Of a stretch of DNA of 9,842 nucleotides, positions 1 to 6,747 are shown in pieces; position 1 is the first letter of the stretch; every line of letters begins with the position of its first letter. The notes under the pieces are model-generated. The model was not told the DNA's origin and ran no database searches. It saw only the letters and a program-made list of their open reading frames with translations. Source of the DNA: Dialister sp. CAG:486 (lineage in GTDB: Bacteria; Bacillota; Negativicutes; Veillonellales; Dialisteraceae); NCBI GenBank assembly GCA_000434475.1, contig FR879561.1:9246-19087 (forward strand). The letters run 5' to 3'. The translations under genes and the position numbers were made by a program.

Positions 1-1
1 G

Positions 2-1012
2 AACCGCCTCGAGCGTCTCGATAAACCTGTCCATCAGGCGACGTTCTGTTTTCACTTTGATCCGCCGCAGGAATGTGCGGAGAAGGTACTCGACATCGTG
101 CGTGCGAAAGCCTCCTACAAGGATCATCTGATCTTTCAGGATCTGAACCTTCACATCAAAAAAGGGGAGGTACTCGGCCTCATCGGCCCGAATGGCGCGG
201 GCAAGACCACGCTTCTGAAGCTCATCACCGGAGAAAAGACGGCAGACAGCGGCATCATCCAGCTCGGCAATAATGTGAAGATGGGCTACTACTCGCAGGA
301 GCAGGAGCGCCTCCACCCCGAGCTTTCCGTCCTTGACGAAGTGCGTGACACCTTCAATTTCGGAGAGAAGGAAGCCAGAAATATCCTCGGTATGTTCCTG
401 TTCCGCGGCGATGACGTATTCAAGCAGGTCGCCATGCTCTCCGGCGGAGAGAAGGCACGTCTCTCGCTCCTGTGCCTCTTTCTCGAGAAACCGAATTTTC
501 TCATCCTAGACGAACCGACGAACCATCTCGATATCCCTACGAGGGAGATCATGGAGCAGGCCATCCAGGCCTTCGGCGGCACCTCACTCGTCGTCTCGCA
601 TGACCGCTATTTCTTAGATAAGATCACGACCCGCATCGTAGAAATGGAACATGGAAAGCTCACCGAGTACCTCGGGAACTACAGCTACTATAAAGAGAAA
701 AAGCTCGACCTCGAAGCCTTTGAAAAAGACCGCAGCGGGGAAGAGACTGTAGAAGAAGAGCCGGAGAAAGATAAGACTGCGCCTGAGAAGGAACACCAGA
801 AGAAGCAGGAAGTCTCGGCCGTAGAAAGGGAAAAGCTCAGCCATGTGGAAATGGAGATCGGCCGCCTCGAAGCGACGGTCAAGATGTACACCGCGCAGAT
901 GAGCATGGATCCGGACAACTATGCAGACCTCGCCGCCGAGTACGACGAAGCGCAGAAAAAGCTCGAAGCTCTCTATGAGAAATGGGACGAGCTCGCCGCG
1001 AAAATGGACTAA
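2..1012 (+). CDS. ABC-F family ATPase, C-terminal part (5' end outside window)
   Basis: The reading frame is already open at base 2 and runs to TAA at 1010-1012, giving 336 visible residues. The GTG at 98 lies inside the domain and is not the start. Visible residues 1-30 are the end of the interdomain linker. The second ATPase domain follows: Walker A GPNGAGKTT (about 62-70), signature LSGGE (146-150), Walker B LILDEPTNHLD (about 167-177) and H-loop SHD (199-201). The DEPTNHLD form and the absence of membrane segments are diagnostic of soluble ABC-F proteins, which act on ribosomes and translation rather than in transport. A charged Glu/Lys linker (about 245-280) leads to a helical C-terminal domain (about 280-336) that looks like a coiled coil, as in the YdiF/Uup-type subgroup. 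The first ATPase domain must lie upstream. Family assignment is firm. The subfamily, and any antibiotic-resistance role, cannot be decided from this half. Confidence 0.95.
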   Translation, partial: NRLERLDKPVHQATFCFHFDPPQECAEKVLDIVRAKASYKDHLIFQDLNLHIKKGEVLGLIGPNGAGKTTLLKLITGEKTADSGIIQLGNNVKMGYYSQEQERLHPELSVLDEVRDTFNFGEKEARNILGMFLFRGDDVFKQVAMLSGGEKARLSLLCLFLEKPNFLILDEPTNHLDIPTREIMEQAIQAFGGTSLVVSHDRYFLDKITTRIVEMEHGKLTEYLGNYSYYKEKKLDLEAFEKDRSGEETVEEEPEKDKTAPEKEHQKKQEVSAVEREKLSHVEMEIGRLEATVKMYTAQMSMDPDNYADLAAEYDEAQKKLEALYEKWDELAAKMD

Positions 1013-1014
1013 AG

Positions 1015-1042
1015 AAAGACGCCTCTTGCGGGCGTCTTTTTT
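1015..1042 (+). terminator. Intrinsic terminator of the ABC-F gene
   Basis: A 9-bp perfect stem, AAAGACGCC (1015-1023) with GGCGTCTTT (1031-1039), encloses a 7-nt loop and runs into a T tract ending at 1042. It starts 2 nt after the stop codon and separates the ABC-F unit from the R-M operon. Confidence 0.9.
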
Positions 1043-1068
1043 GATGCGAAATGAAAAATGGTGGTACG

Positions 1069-1145
1069 GAGAAAACGCCATTTCAACAATAGTGCGAGCC
1101 AACCCCGCCTCGCTGCGCTCGGCAGCCCCTTCCAGAGGATGGGGC
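1069..1145 (+). repeat. Dispersed intergenic repeat, copy A
   Basis: This block resembles 7072-7147 in the same orientation. Both begin GAGAA..CGCC and share AGTG before a core (1097-1121) that matches 7099-7123 at 24 of 25 positions. Both end in a hairpin whose left arm is GCCCCTTCC; here the arms are 1125-1133 and 1137-1145 with one T-T mismatch. No coding potential is credible. It reads as a non-autonomous dispersed repeat, probably able to fold in RNA or as single-stranded DNA. Its family name is not known to me. Confidence 0.75.
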
Positions 1146-1169
1146 AAGTGGGGAGCAGGGGTGATGGAC

Positions 1170-1205
1170 GGCGCGCAGCGCCGCTGCATCCGCGATGCGG
1201 ATGCA
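1170..1205. repeat. Two adjacent GC-rich hairpins upstream of the R-M promoter
   Basis: GGCGC (1170-1174) pairs with GCGCC (1178-1182). Then TGCATCCGC (1185-1193) pairs perfectly with GCGGATGCA (1197-1205) over a 3-nt loop. The second palindrome ends about 25 bp before the extended -10 element, so it overlaps or abuts the -35 region. It may be the tail of the dispersed repeat (a fragment GCGCGCAGC also occurs near 7219), or a binding site for a regulator. The sequence cannot distinguish these. Confidence 0.5.
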
Positions 1206-1230
1206 AAGTGAGAAAAGTGGCTCTTATTTA

Positions 1231-1239
1231 TGCTATACT
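1231..1239 (+). promoter_or_regulatory. Extended -10 promoter of the R-M operon
   Basis: TGC followed by TATACT (1234-1239) is a good extended -10 element (TGnTATAAT type). No convincing -35 hexamer sits 16-18 bp upstream, which is usual for extended -10 promoters. Transcription would begin near 1246, about 20 nt before the TTG start. That rules out the in-frame ATG at 1230, which lies inside the promoter. Confidence 0.7.
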
Positions 1240-1252
1240 GTAAGAAACAGAC

Positions 1253-1258
1253 AGGAGG
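1253..1258 (+). promoter_or_regulatory. Shine-Dalgarno site deciding a TTG start
   Basis: AGGAGG, followed by TGA to make AGGAGGTGA, is close to a full match to the 16S anti-SD. It sits 7 nt before TTG at 1266. This is the strongest SD in the area and supports TTG 1266 over ATG 1230 as the methyltransferase start. Confidence 0.8.
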
Positions 1259-1265
1259 TGAGCCT

Positions 1266-2492
1266 TTGATCGATATACAGAAGGACATCAGAGGGCTCTC
1301 TGCGATGGGACTCATGGAGAAGCTGCTCGCGGACAAGACCACGGGACGCCATATTCTCTGGGCTACGGATGCCTATGAGACGGAGGGCGAAGCGTATGGA
1401 CGCGGGCGGGAAATCGAGCTTGCAGAGATTTCGCTTGTGAAAACGCGGGCGCGGAAGGCGGTGGAGCAGCAGTCGAGCCGCACGAGGCGGCATGGGGAAG
1501 TCTTCACGCCGCGCTGGGTCTGTGATCTCATGAATGACGCGCTCGATCGAGACTGGTTCGGCGTAGAAAAGATGGAGCCGGACGTGTGGGAGGATCTGGA
1601 TGCGCTCTTTTTGCAGAAGAAGGGACATAAGACACCGCGTTGGCAGCGGTATGTGGACAGCCGGCGTCTGGAAATCACCTGCGGAGAGGCACCCTATCTG
1701 GCCGAGCGCTATGATGTATCGACGGGGGAAGAAATCGAAGTTTCTTCCCGCCGCGGACTGCTTGATCGGAAGCTCCTTGCGATCTCGCACTTTACGGAGA
1801 CGAGAGAGGATTGGCAGCACTGGGCACTCCGCGCGATGGAAGCAACGTATGGCTATGAGTTTCAGGGAGACAATCTCTTGATCGCCCGTGTGAATATCAT
1901 GAAGACGGTGATGGAGCATTACTTCTCGAAATGGGAGGAGGCGGCGCCCGCCTCTTTCCTCCGAAAGCTGACGAATAAGGTGGCGTGGAATCTCTGGCAG
2001 ATGGATGGACTCTCTGGCCGCATCCCGTACTGCGCGGAGGATCCGGAGGGCGCGGATCTATTCTCCTTTGGGAATATAGATATTCGCCCGCTCCTTTCGG
2101 TAGGTCAGCCGGTGTGCCGGGTATATTCGTGGAGAAGTGATTGCCAGAGTGTTTCGTATGGGGATGTGAAAGCGAGGTCTTGTGGGATGAGGTTTGATTA
2201 TATTGTGGGAAATCCGCCATATCAGGAGGAGACGGATAGTGAGAGTACTCGAAAACCTCCTATTTATAACCTGTTTATGGATGAAACGTTTTTATTAGCA
2301 GACGTTGTTGAGCTCATAACTCCAGCAAGATTTTTATTTAATGCTGGTTATACACCTTCCTCTTGGAACAAAAAGATGCTTCAAGACAAACATTTTAAGA
2401 TATTATACTATGAGCCATTAAGTGCAAAAGTATTTCCGAACACAGATATTAAGGGGGGGGGTGAGCATTTCATTAAGAAATGTGAAAGCTGA
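1266..2492 (+). CDS. Eco57I-like N6-adenine DNA methyltransferase, catalytic part; frameshifted in a G9 tract (OFF state)
   Basis: This is the modification subunit of an R-M system; it would transfer a methyl group from S-adenosylmethionine to adenine N6. From the TTG start the frame gives 408 residues before premature TGA at 2490-2492. Motifs seen are HGEVFTPRWV (FTPRWV at about 80-85, a motif also found in the partner protein), LEITCGEAPYL (135-145, a divergent SAM-binding motif I), GYEFQGDNLL (about 196-205) and catalytic NPPY (316-319; bases 2211-2222), the mark of N6-adenine enzymes. After NPPY the composition turns AT-rich. Near residue 394 the frame reads DIKGGGEHF and soon stops, whereas the frame one base away continues as a normal protein to 3195. 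With eight G the product would be 642 residues, a normal size. I read this as a phase-variable gene caught OFF; a sequencing error in the homopolymer or a recent null mutation are alternatives. Confidence 0.85.
   Translation: MIDIQKDIRGLSAMGLMEKLLADKTTGRHILWATDAYETEGEAYGRGREIELAEISLVKTRARKAVEQQSSRTRRHGEVFTPRWVCDLMNDALDRDWFGVEKMEPDVWEDLDALFLQKKGHKTPRWQRYVDSRRLEITCGEAPYLAERYDVSTGEEIEVSSRRGLLDRKLLAISHFTETREDWQHWALRAMEATYGYEFQGDNLLIARVNIMKTVMEHYFSKWEEAAPASFLRKLTNKVAWNLWQMDGLSGRIPYCAEDPEGADLFSFGNIDIRPLLSVGQPVCRVYSWRSDCQSVSYGDVKARSCGMRFDYIVGNPPYQEETDSESTRKPPIYNLFMDETFLLADVVELITPARFLFNAGYTPSSWNKKMLQDKHFKILYYEPLSAKVFPNTDIKGGGEHFIKKCES
2453..2461 (+). repeat. Poly-G tract G9, candidate phase-variation switch
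   Basis: Nine consecutive G sit inside the methyltransferase gene at codons for Lys-Gly-Gly-Val (AAG GGG GGG GTG when eight G are present). Nine G gives a stop at 2492; eight G, or eleven with one extra Gly, gives the full-length frame. Runs of this length are known to slip during replication and are the usual ON/OFF switch in phase-variable methyltransferases of Campylobacter, Helicobacter and Neisseria. I noticed no comparable G run elsewhere in the coding sequence of this window. Confidence 0.85.
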
Positions 2493-3195
2493 CTATGGCG
2501 CTATTGAAACGTTTACAAAATACGTCGAACTAAATAGTATACTCCATAAAGTGCAATGTAATTCAAGCGATTTTTTAGATACAGTGATTAGTTCACCACT
2601 TAGTTTTAAATTGTCGCCGCTTATGCTTAGTGACAATCCTGATACCGTTGGGAGATTAAGAACCAGCGCATTCTCTGCATTGAGTTGTATTTTTTCTGAG
2701 AAAAAACCAGATGATGGTCGAGCATATATACAGTTCATTGGATTGTTGAATGGTGTACGTACGCGTCGTTATGTACGTAGGGACTATATAGTCGATAGTT
2801 CAAATACATTGGACTTTTATACATTGTTAGTGCCGAAAGCTATGGGATCGGGAAAATTTGGTGAGCAATTATCCACATTTGAAATTGCAGAGCCGGGTGT
2901 TGCATTTACTCAAACGTTTATTGGTATTGGATGCTTTAGCCATCGGGAGGAGGCTATAAATTTAGCAAAATATTTAAAGTGTAAATTCACTAGAGCGATG
3001 CTAGGTATATTAAAAATAACTCAAGATAGCCCTGGACCTAAGTGGCGCTTCGTTCCCCTCCAAGACTTCACTACCGCCTCAGACATCGACTGGACGAAAC
3101 CAATCTCAGAGATCGACCGTCAGCTTTACGTGAAGTACGGGCTTGACGAGAACGAAATCTCCTTTATTGAGAAAAATGTAAAGGAGATGAAATAA
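2461..3195 (+). pseudogene. C-terminal part (target-recognition region) of the same methyltransferase, out of frame
   Basis: This is the continuation of the methyltransferase in the frame reached by dropping one G. It begins GVSISLRNVKADYGAIETF and ends at TAA 3193-3195. The joined reading KVFPNTDIKGGVSIS is what Eco57I-like enzymes show here. The middle should hold the target-recognition domain and is AT-rich. The end, GPKWRFVPLQDFT..SDIDW..PI.EIDRQLYVKYGLDE..ISFIE, is a conserved tail of this enzyme family and returns to higher GC. There is no plausible independent start: the GTG codons at 2422 and 2461 lack a properly spaced SD, so this segment is probably untranslated unless slippage restores the frame. 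Bases 3181-3186 also serve as the ribosome site of the next gene. No other inactivating stop was seen, which argues against a decayed pseudogene. Confidence 0.85.
3181..3186 (+). promoter_or_regulatory. Ribosome binding site of the helicase-nuclease inside the methyltransferase 3' end
   Basis: AAGGAG lies 10 nt before ATG 3197 and within the last codons of the methyltransferase. The stop (3193-3195) and the next start are separated by a single A. This arrangement favours translational coupling between the two subunits. Confidence 0.75.
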
Positions 3196-3196
3196 A

Positions 3197-6100
3197 ATGA
3201 AAGCAGCCCAAATGATCCACACTGCCACCCGGATCACCCCCATGATTTACGCCTACACCACCCCGGGATACCCGAAAAATGACGGCTGGACGAAGATCGG
3301 CTACACGGAGCAGGGCGTGAAGAAGCGCGTCGAGCAGCAGACACATACCGCCGGGCTCGACTATGAGATCCTCTGGAGTGATTTCGCTCGGTACAAGGAT
3401 GACAGTGGAGAGTTCTTCAAGGACTACGATTTCCACCATTTCCTTGAAACGAATAAAAAAATCCCTCGCAGGAAGGGAACGGAGTGGTTCCAGATCAGCG
3501 GATGGGATTCGCAGCGGGATTTCTTTGAATTTGCCAGCCGAAGGTACCTGACAAAGGCGAAGGAAGGGATGGCCTACACGCTTCGGCGCGAGCAGGCGGA
3601 GGCGGTCGCGAGAGCGAAGGTGTATTTCGAGAAGGGTGGAAAGGAATTTCTCTGGAATGCGAAGCCGCGATTCGGTAAGACGCTCGCGGCCTATGATCTT
3701 GTACGGAAGATGCAGGCGCGGAATGTGCTCATTGTGACAAATCGGCCGAGCATCGCCAATTCTTGGCTGGAGGATTTTCGCAAATTCATCGCCTGGCAGG
3801 AGCCGATCCTTTTCGTATCGGAGACGGATGCTTTGAAGGGGAAGGCGGGCGTGCTTTCTCATGAGGAGTATGTCAATGCGTGCCTCAATGAGGACAAAGC
3901 GTATCGCATGGTGGCTTTCGAGTCGCTGCAGGGGCTGAAGGGCTCGGCCTATTTTGCAAAAGATGGGATCGACAAGCTGAAGTGGATCGCGGATCTTTCT
4001 TTCGACCTCGTGATCGTCGATGAGTCGCAGGAAGGTGTGGATACGAAGAAGACGGATTGGGCTTTCGGCAAGATGAAGAAGGCGCATACGCTCTATCTAT
4101 CGGGTACGCCGTTCAAGCAGCTTGCGCGCGGTGATTTTGCAGAAGATCAGGTGTATAACTGGTCGTATGCGGATGAGCAGGAGGCGAAGGCATCCTGGAC
4201 GGGGGATGGGTACAATCCGTATGAGGATCTCCCGAAGCTCACGATGCTGACATATCAGATGTCTCCTATGATCATGGAGAAGATCACGCAGGGCGCAGAT
4301 ATGTCGGAGGAAGGGAAGACGGACTATGCCTTCGACCTCAATGAATTTTTCGCGGTGAATGAGAGCGGACAGTTCGTCCATAAGGAGGAAGTGCGGAAAT
4401 TTCTCGTACAGCTCCGGACGGGGGCGAAGTATCCTTTCTCGACGCCAGAGCTTCGGAAAGAGCTTGCGCATACGATGTGGTACCTGAACCGTGTCGCGGC
4501 AGCTAGAGCGCTTCGGAAGCTTCTCAAAGAGGATCCGGTCTTCAAGGACTATGAAGTCATCATGGCCGTAGGCGATGGGCGACAGGATGAGGAAGATGAG
4601 ACGAATGACAAAGCCTATGAACGCGTGAAGCAGGCGATCAAGACGCACGATAAGACCATCACGCTCACGGTCGGACAGCTGACGGTGGGGGTGACGGTGA
4701 AGGAGTGGTCGGCGGTGCTGATGCTTTGTAATCTGGAAAGCCCGTCGTCGTACATGCAGGCGGCATTCCGTGCGCAGAATCCGTGTCGTTTTCAGGATGA
4801 GGATGGAAAGATGTATCGCAAGGAAAATGCGTATGTCTTCGACTTCGATCCGGCGCGGACGCTCATCATCTTCGACCAGTTTGCGAATGACTTGCTCTCG
4901 GATACCGCGGGCGGCAGCGGGACGGCGGATGACCGCAGGCAGAACATCAAGCGGCTTTTGAATTTCTTTCCGGTCATCGGGGAGGACAACGATGGGGAGA
5001 TGGTGGAGCTCGACGCAGCGAAGGTACTCTCCATCCCGAGAAAACTCAAGAGCACAGAAGTCGTGCGGCGCGGTTTCCTTTCCAATTTTCTTTTCCAGAA
5101 TATTTCCAATGTCTTTGGCGCACCGGCGGCGGTAAAGGAGATCATCGAGAAGCTGCCGACGGCGCAGGAAGAGCAGAAAAAGAAAGACGATGGGGCGAAG
5201 GATCTTGGAAGTGAAGACAAGCCTTTCGATGAAGAAGGAAATCGAGATGTAGAGTCCATCGTCATCGGCAAGACGCCGGATATTTTCGGTGATAAGATTT
5301 ACGAAAAACTTGCGGATGATGTGGAAAAGCCATTGCAGGATGTCGCGCAGCATACACCAGCGACGGAGAATGCTGTGGAGGAGATCACAAGGAAGATCGA
5401 TACGGCGACGGATGCGGTGGCAGATACCCTGATTTCCGATCTGGTGCCCCAGGTGTCGGCGACCTATGGCGTGACCAAGGCGCGGCAGAAGCGCATGGAG
5501 AATGATATCCGCTCCGATGTCAAAGGGAAGGTAGAAGAGAAGAAGGATCAGTTCATCCAAGGGGCGAATCTTGCCAAACTTGATATGGATCGCAAGGTCA
5601 AGGAAGCGGAGGGGGATGCGAAGAAAATCGCAGAAGCCCATGACAGCTATGGCGAAGTGATGGATGGGCTCATCAATCAGCTGAAAACGGGTATTCAGGA
5701 AACGGTGCAGAAGGCCATTCAGGAGAAACCGGCGGAGCTCGTCCGTCAGATGGAAGAACACAAGGCGGCGGAAGAGAAGAAGTCCATCGAGACCTCGATC
5801 CGTGACCATCTGCGTGGCTTCTCCCGTGCGATCCCGAGTTTTCTCATGGCGTACGGGGATCGGAAGTTGACGCTTGAGAACCTCGACGACTATACGGAGG
5901 ATGACGTATTCTATGAGGTGACAAATATCACGGAAGAAGAATTCCGCTTCTTGCGCGACGGCGGAGACAGGCTGAACCCGGAAACGGGGAAGATCGAGCA
6001 TTTCAAGGGCCACCTTTTTGACGAGACGGTCTTCAATGACGCAGTGCAGGAATTTCTGAATAAGAAGGAAGCGCTCGCAAACTACTTCGATGAAAGCCAG

Positions 6101-6532
6101 GAAGAGGATATCTTCGACTATATCCCGCCGCAGCAGACGAACCAGATCTTCACTCCGCGCTGGGTCGTGGAGAAAATGGTGGATGAGCTCGAAGAGGAGA
6201 ATCCGGGCTGCTTCGATGACCCGAAGGCGACCTTCGCGGATCTTTACATGAAGTCGGGGCTCTACATCACGGAAATCGTGAAACGCCTCTATCGGAGCGA
6301 AAAGATGAAGAAGCTCTATCCAGACAGCGAGGAGCGCATCCGCCATATCCTTGCGAATCAGGTCTATGGTATGGCACCTACGAGGATTATTTATCTTATC
6401 GCGACAAACTATATCATGGGATTTGACGAACGATTCAAAGAAAACAATCCGCACTTCGTGCAGGAAGACGCAGCAGAAGCCGCTAAAAACGGCTGCCTCG
6501 CCGAACGTGTGAATGCGCACTTTGGCGTATAA
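3197..6532 (+). CDS. Restriction subunit: GIY-YIG-like nuclease + SF2 helicase + methyltransferase-like C-terminal domain
   Basis: This is the probable restriction and translocation subunit (1111 residues) partnering the upstream methyltransferase. Residues 17-98 resemble a GIY-YIG/T5orf172-type nuclease: IYAY (17-20), KIGYT (33-37), Arg44 in the following helix and a candidate catalytic Glu96 in GTEWF. An SF2 helicase follows: motif I PRFGKT (157-162), Ia VLIVTNRP (177-184), II DESQ (275-278), III SGTP (302-305), V TLTVGQLTVGVTV (about 489-501) and VI QAAFRAQ (521-527). Residues about 640-870 are charged, probably helical, and may be a spacer. Near the end, IFTPRWVVEKMV (984-995) and FADLYMKSGLYITEIVKRL (1013-1031) look like a methyltransferase N-terminal motif and a degenerate motif I; no NPPY follows, so this part is probably for docking or DNA contact. 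The ATG at 3197 has a good SD. The ORF is intact while the methyltransferase frame is broken. Overall role is confident; exact R-M type (I, III or ISP-like) is not assigned. Confidence 0.88.
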   Translation: MKAAQMIHTATRITPMIYAYTTPGYPKNDGWTKIGYTEQGVKKRVEQQTHTAGLDYEILWSDFARYKDDSGEFFKDYDFHHFLETNKKIPRRKGTEWFQISGWDSQRDFFEFASRRYLTKAKEGMAYTLRREQAEAVARAKVYFEKGGKEFLWNAKPRFGKTLAAYDLVRKMQARNVLIVTNRPSIANSWLEDFRKFIAWQEPILFVSETDALKGKAGVLSHEEYVNACLNEDKAYRMVAFESLQGLKGSAYFAKDGIDKLKWIADLSFDLVIVDESQEGVDTKKTDWAFGKMKKAHTLYLSGTPFKQLARGDFAEDQVYNWSYADEQEAKASWTGDGYNPYEDLPKLTMLTYQMSPMIMEKITQGADMSEEGKTDYAFDLNEFFAVNESGQFVHKEEVRKFLVQLRTGAKYPFSTPELRKELAHTMWYLNRVAAARALRKLLKEDPVFKDYEVIMAVGDGRQDEEDETNDKAYERVKQAIKTHDKTITLTVGQLTVGVTVKEWSAVLMLCNLESPSSYMQAAFRAQNPCRFQDEDGKMYRKENAYVFDFDPARTLIIFDQFANDLLSDTAGGSGTADDRRQNIKRLLNFFPVIGEDNDGEMVELDAAKVLSIPRKLKSTEVVRRGFLSNFLFQNISNVFGAPAAVKEIIEKLPTAQEEQKKKDDGAKDLGSEDKPFDEEGNRDVESIVIGKTPDIFGDKIYEKLADDVEKPLQDVAQHTPATENAVEEITRKIDTATDAVADTLISDLVPQVSATYGVTKARQKRMENDIRSDVKGKVEEKKDQFIQGANLAKLDMDRKVKEAEGDAKKIAEAHDSYGEVMDGLINQLKTGIQETVQKAIQEKPAELVRQMEEHKAAEEKKSIETSIRDHLRGFSRAIPSFLMAYGDRKLTLENLDDYTEDDVFYEVTNITEEEFRFLRDGGDRLNPETGKIEHFKGHLFDETVFNDAVQEFLNKKEALANYFDESQEEDIFDYIPPQQTNQIFTPRWVVEKMVDELEEENPGCFDDPKATFADLYMKSGLYITEIVKRLYRSEKMKKLYPDSEERIRHILANQVYGMAPTRIIYLIATNYIMGFDERFKENNPHFVQEDAAEAAKNGCLAERVNAHFGV

Positions 6533-6542
6533 GACAGACAAT

Positions 6543-6576
6543 AAAAAGGCCTTGCCCGAACGGGCAAAGCCTTTTT
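6543..6576 (+). terminator. Intrinsic terminator of the R-M operon
   Basis: AAAAAGGC (6543-6550) pairs with GCCTTTTT (6569-6576), and inside it TTGCCCG (6552-6558) pairs with CGGGCAA (6561-6567) over an AA loop, with a single C-A mismatch. It starts 10 nt after the stop codon. The A-rich left arm means it could also terminate transcription arriving from the other strand. Confidence 0.92.
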
Positions 6577-6585
6577 GGCATGCCA

Positions 6586-6747
6586 AAAGACGCAGCATGA
6601 TAGATAGCGATCCATGGAGGCATTCCCTGCAATCTGGCACCAGCGCATTTCACGGTTCATGTCGTACAAGTACGGCTAAACTTCGCTCTAGGGTTTGCCC
6701 GCGAGGCGAATCCTGCATGGGATGCTTCTTCGCCATGCTGCGTCTTT
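6586..6747. repeat. 162-bp concentric imperfect palindrome, MITE-like or structured repeat
   Basis: Perfect 14-bp inverted ends, AAAGACGCAGCATG (6586-6599) and its complement (6734-6747), enclose a second imperfect pair (6607-6631 with 6714-6733, sharing GCGA and GCAT..CC..TGCA). A small central hairpin has arms CGTAC (6663-6667) and GTACG (6670-6674). The outer arms and the central hairpin share nearly the same midpoint (about 6667), so this is one designed fold rather than chance. No target-site duplication was found and no protein is encoded. It begins 10 nt after the operon terminator. Confidence 0.75.

Noticed and set aside
1230..1232. In-frame ATG as start of the methyltransferase
   Set aside because: It overlaps the extended -10 element and has no SD, while TTG 1266 has AGGAGG at 7 nt.
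614..1342. 242-codon minus-strand frame spanning the ABC-F end and the R-M promoter
   Set aside because: It crosses a terminator, a dispersed repeat and a promoter of the plus strand, with low-complexity Phe/Leu/Arg content.
1266..3195. Methyltransferase as an ordinary decayed pseudogene
   Set aside because: Only one lesion is seen, it lies in a slippable homopolymer, motifs on both sides are intact, and the partner gene is undamaged. Random decay remains possible but is less likely.
4097..6640. 847-codon open frame on the minus strand opposite the helicase
   Set aside because: It lies antisense to a gene with all helicase motifs, has an Arg/Leu/His-heavy, motif-free product, and no promoter or SD was seen. 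Long antisense frames are expected from the codon bias of GC-rich genes.
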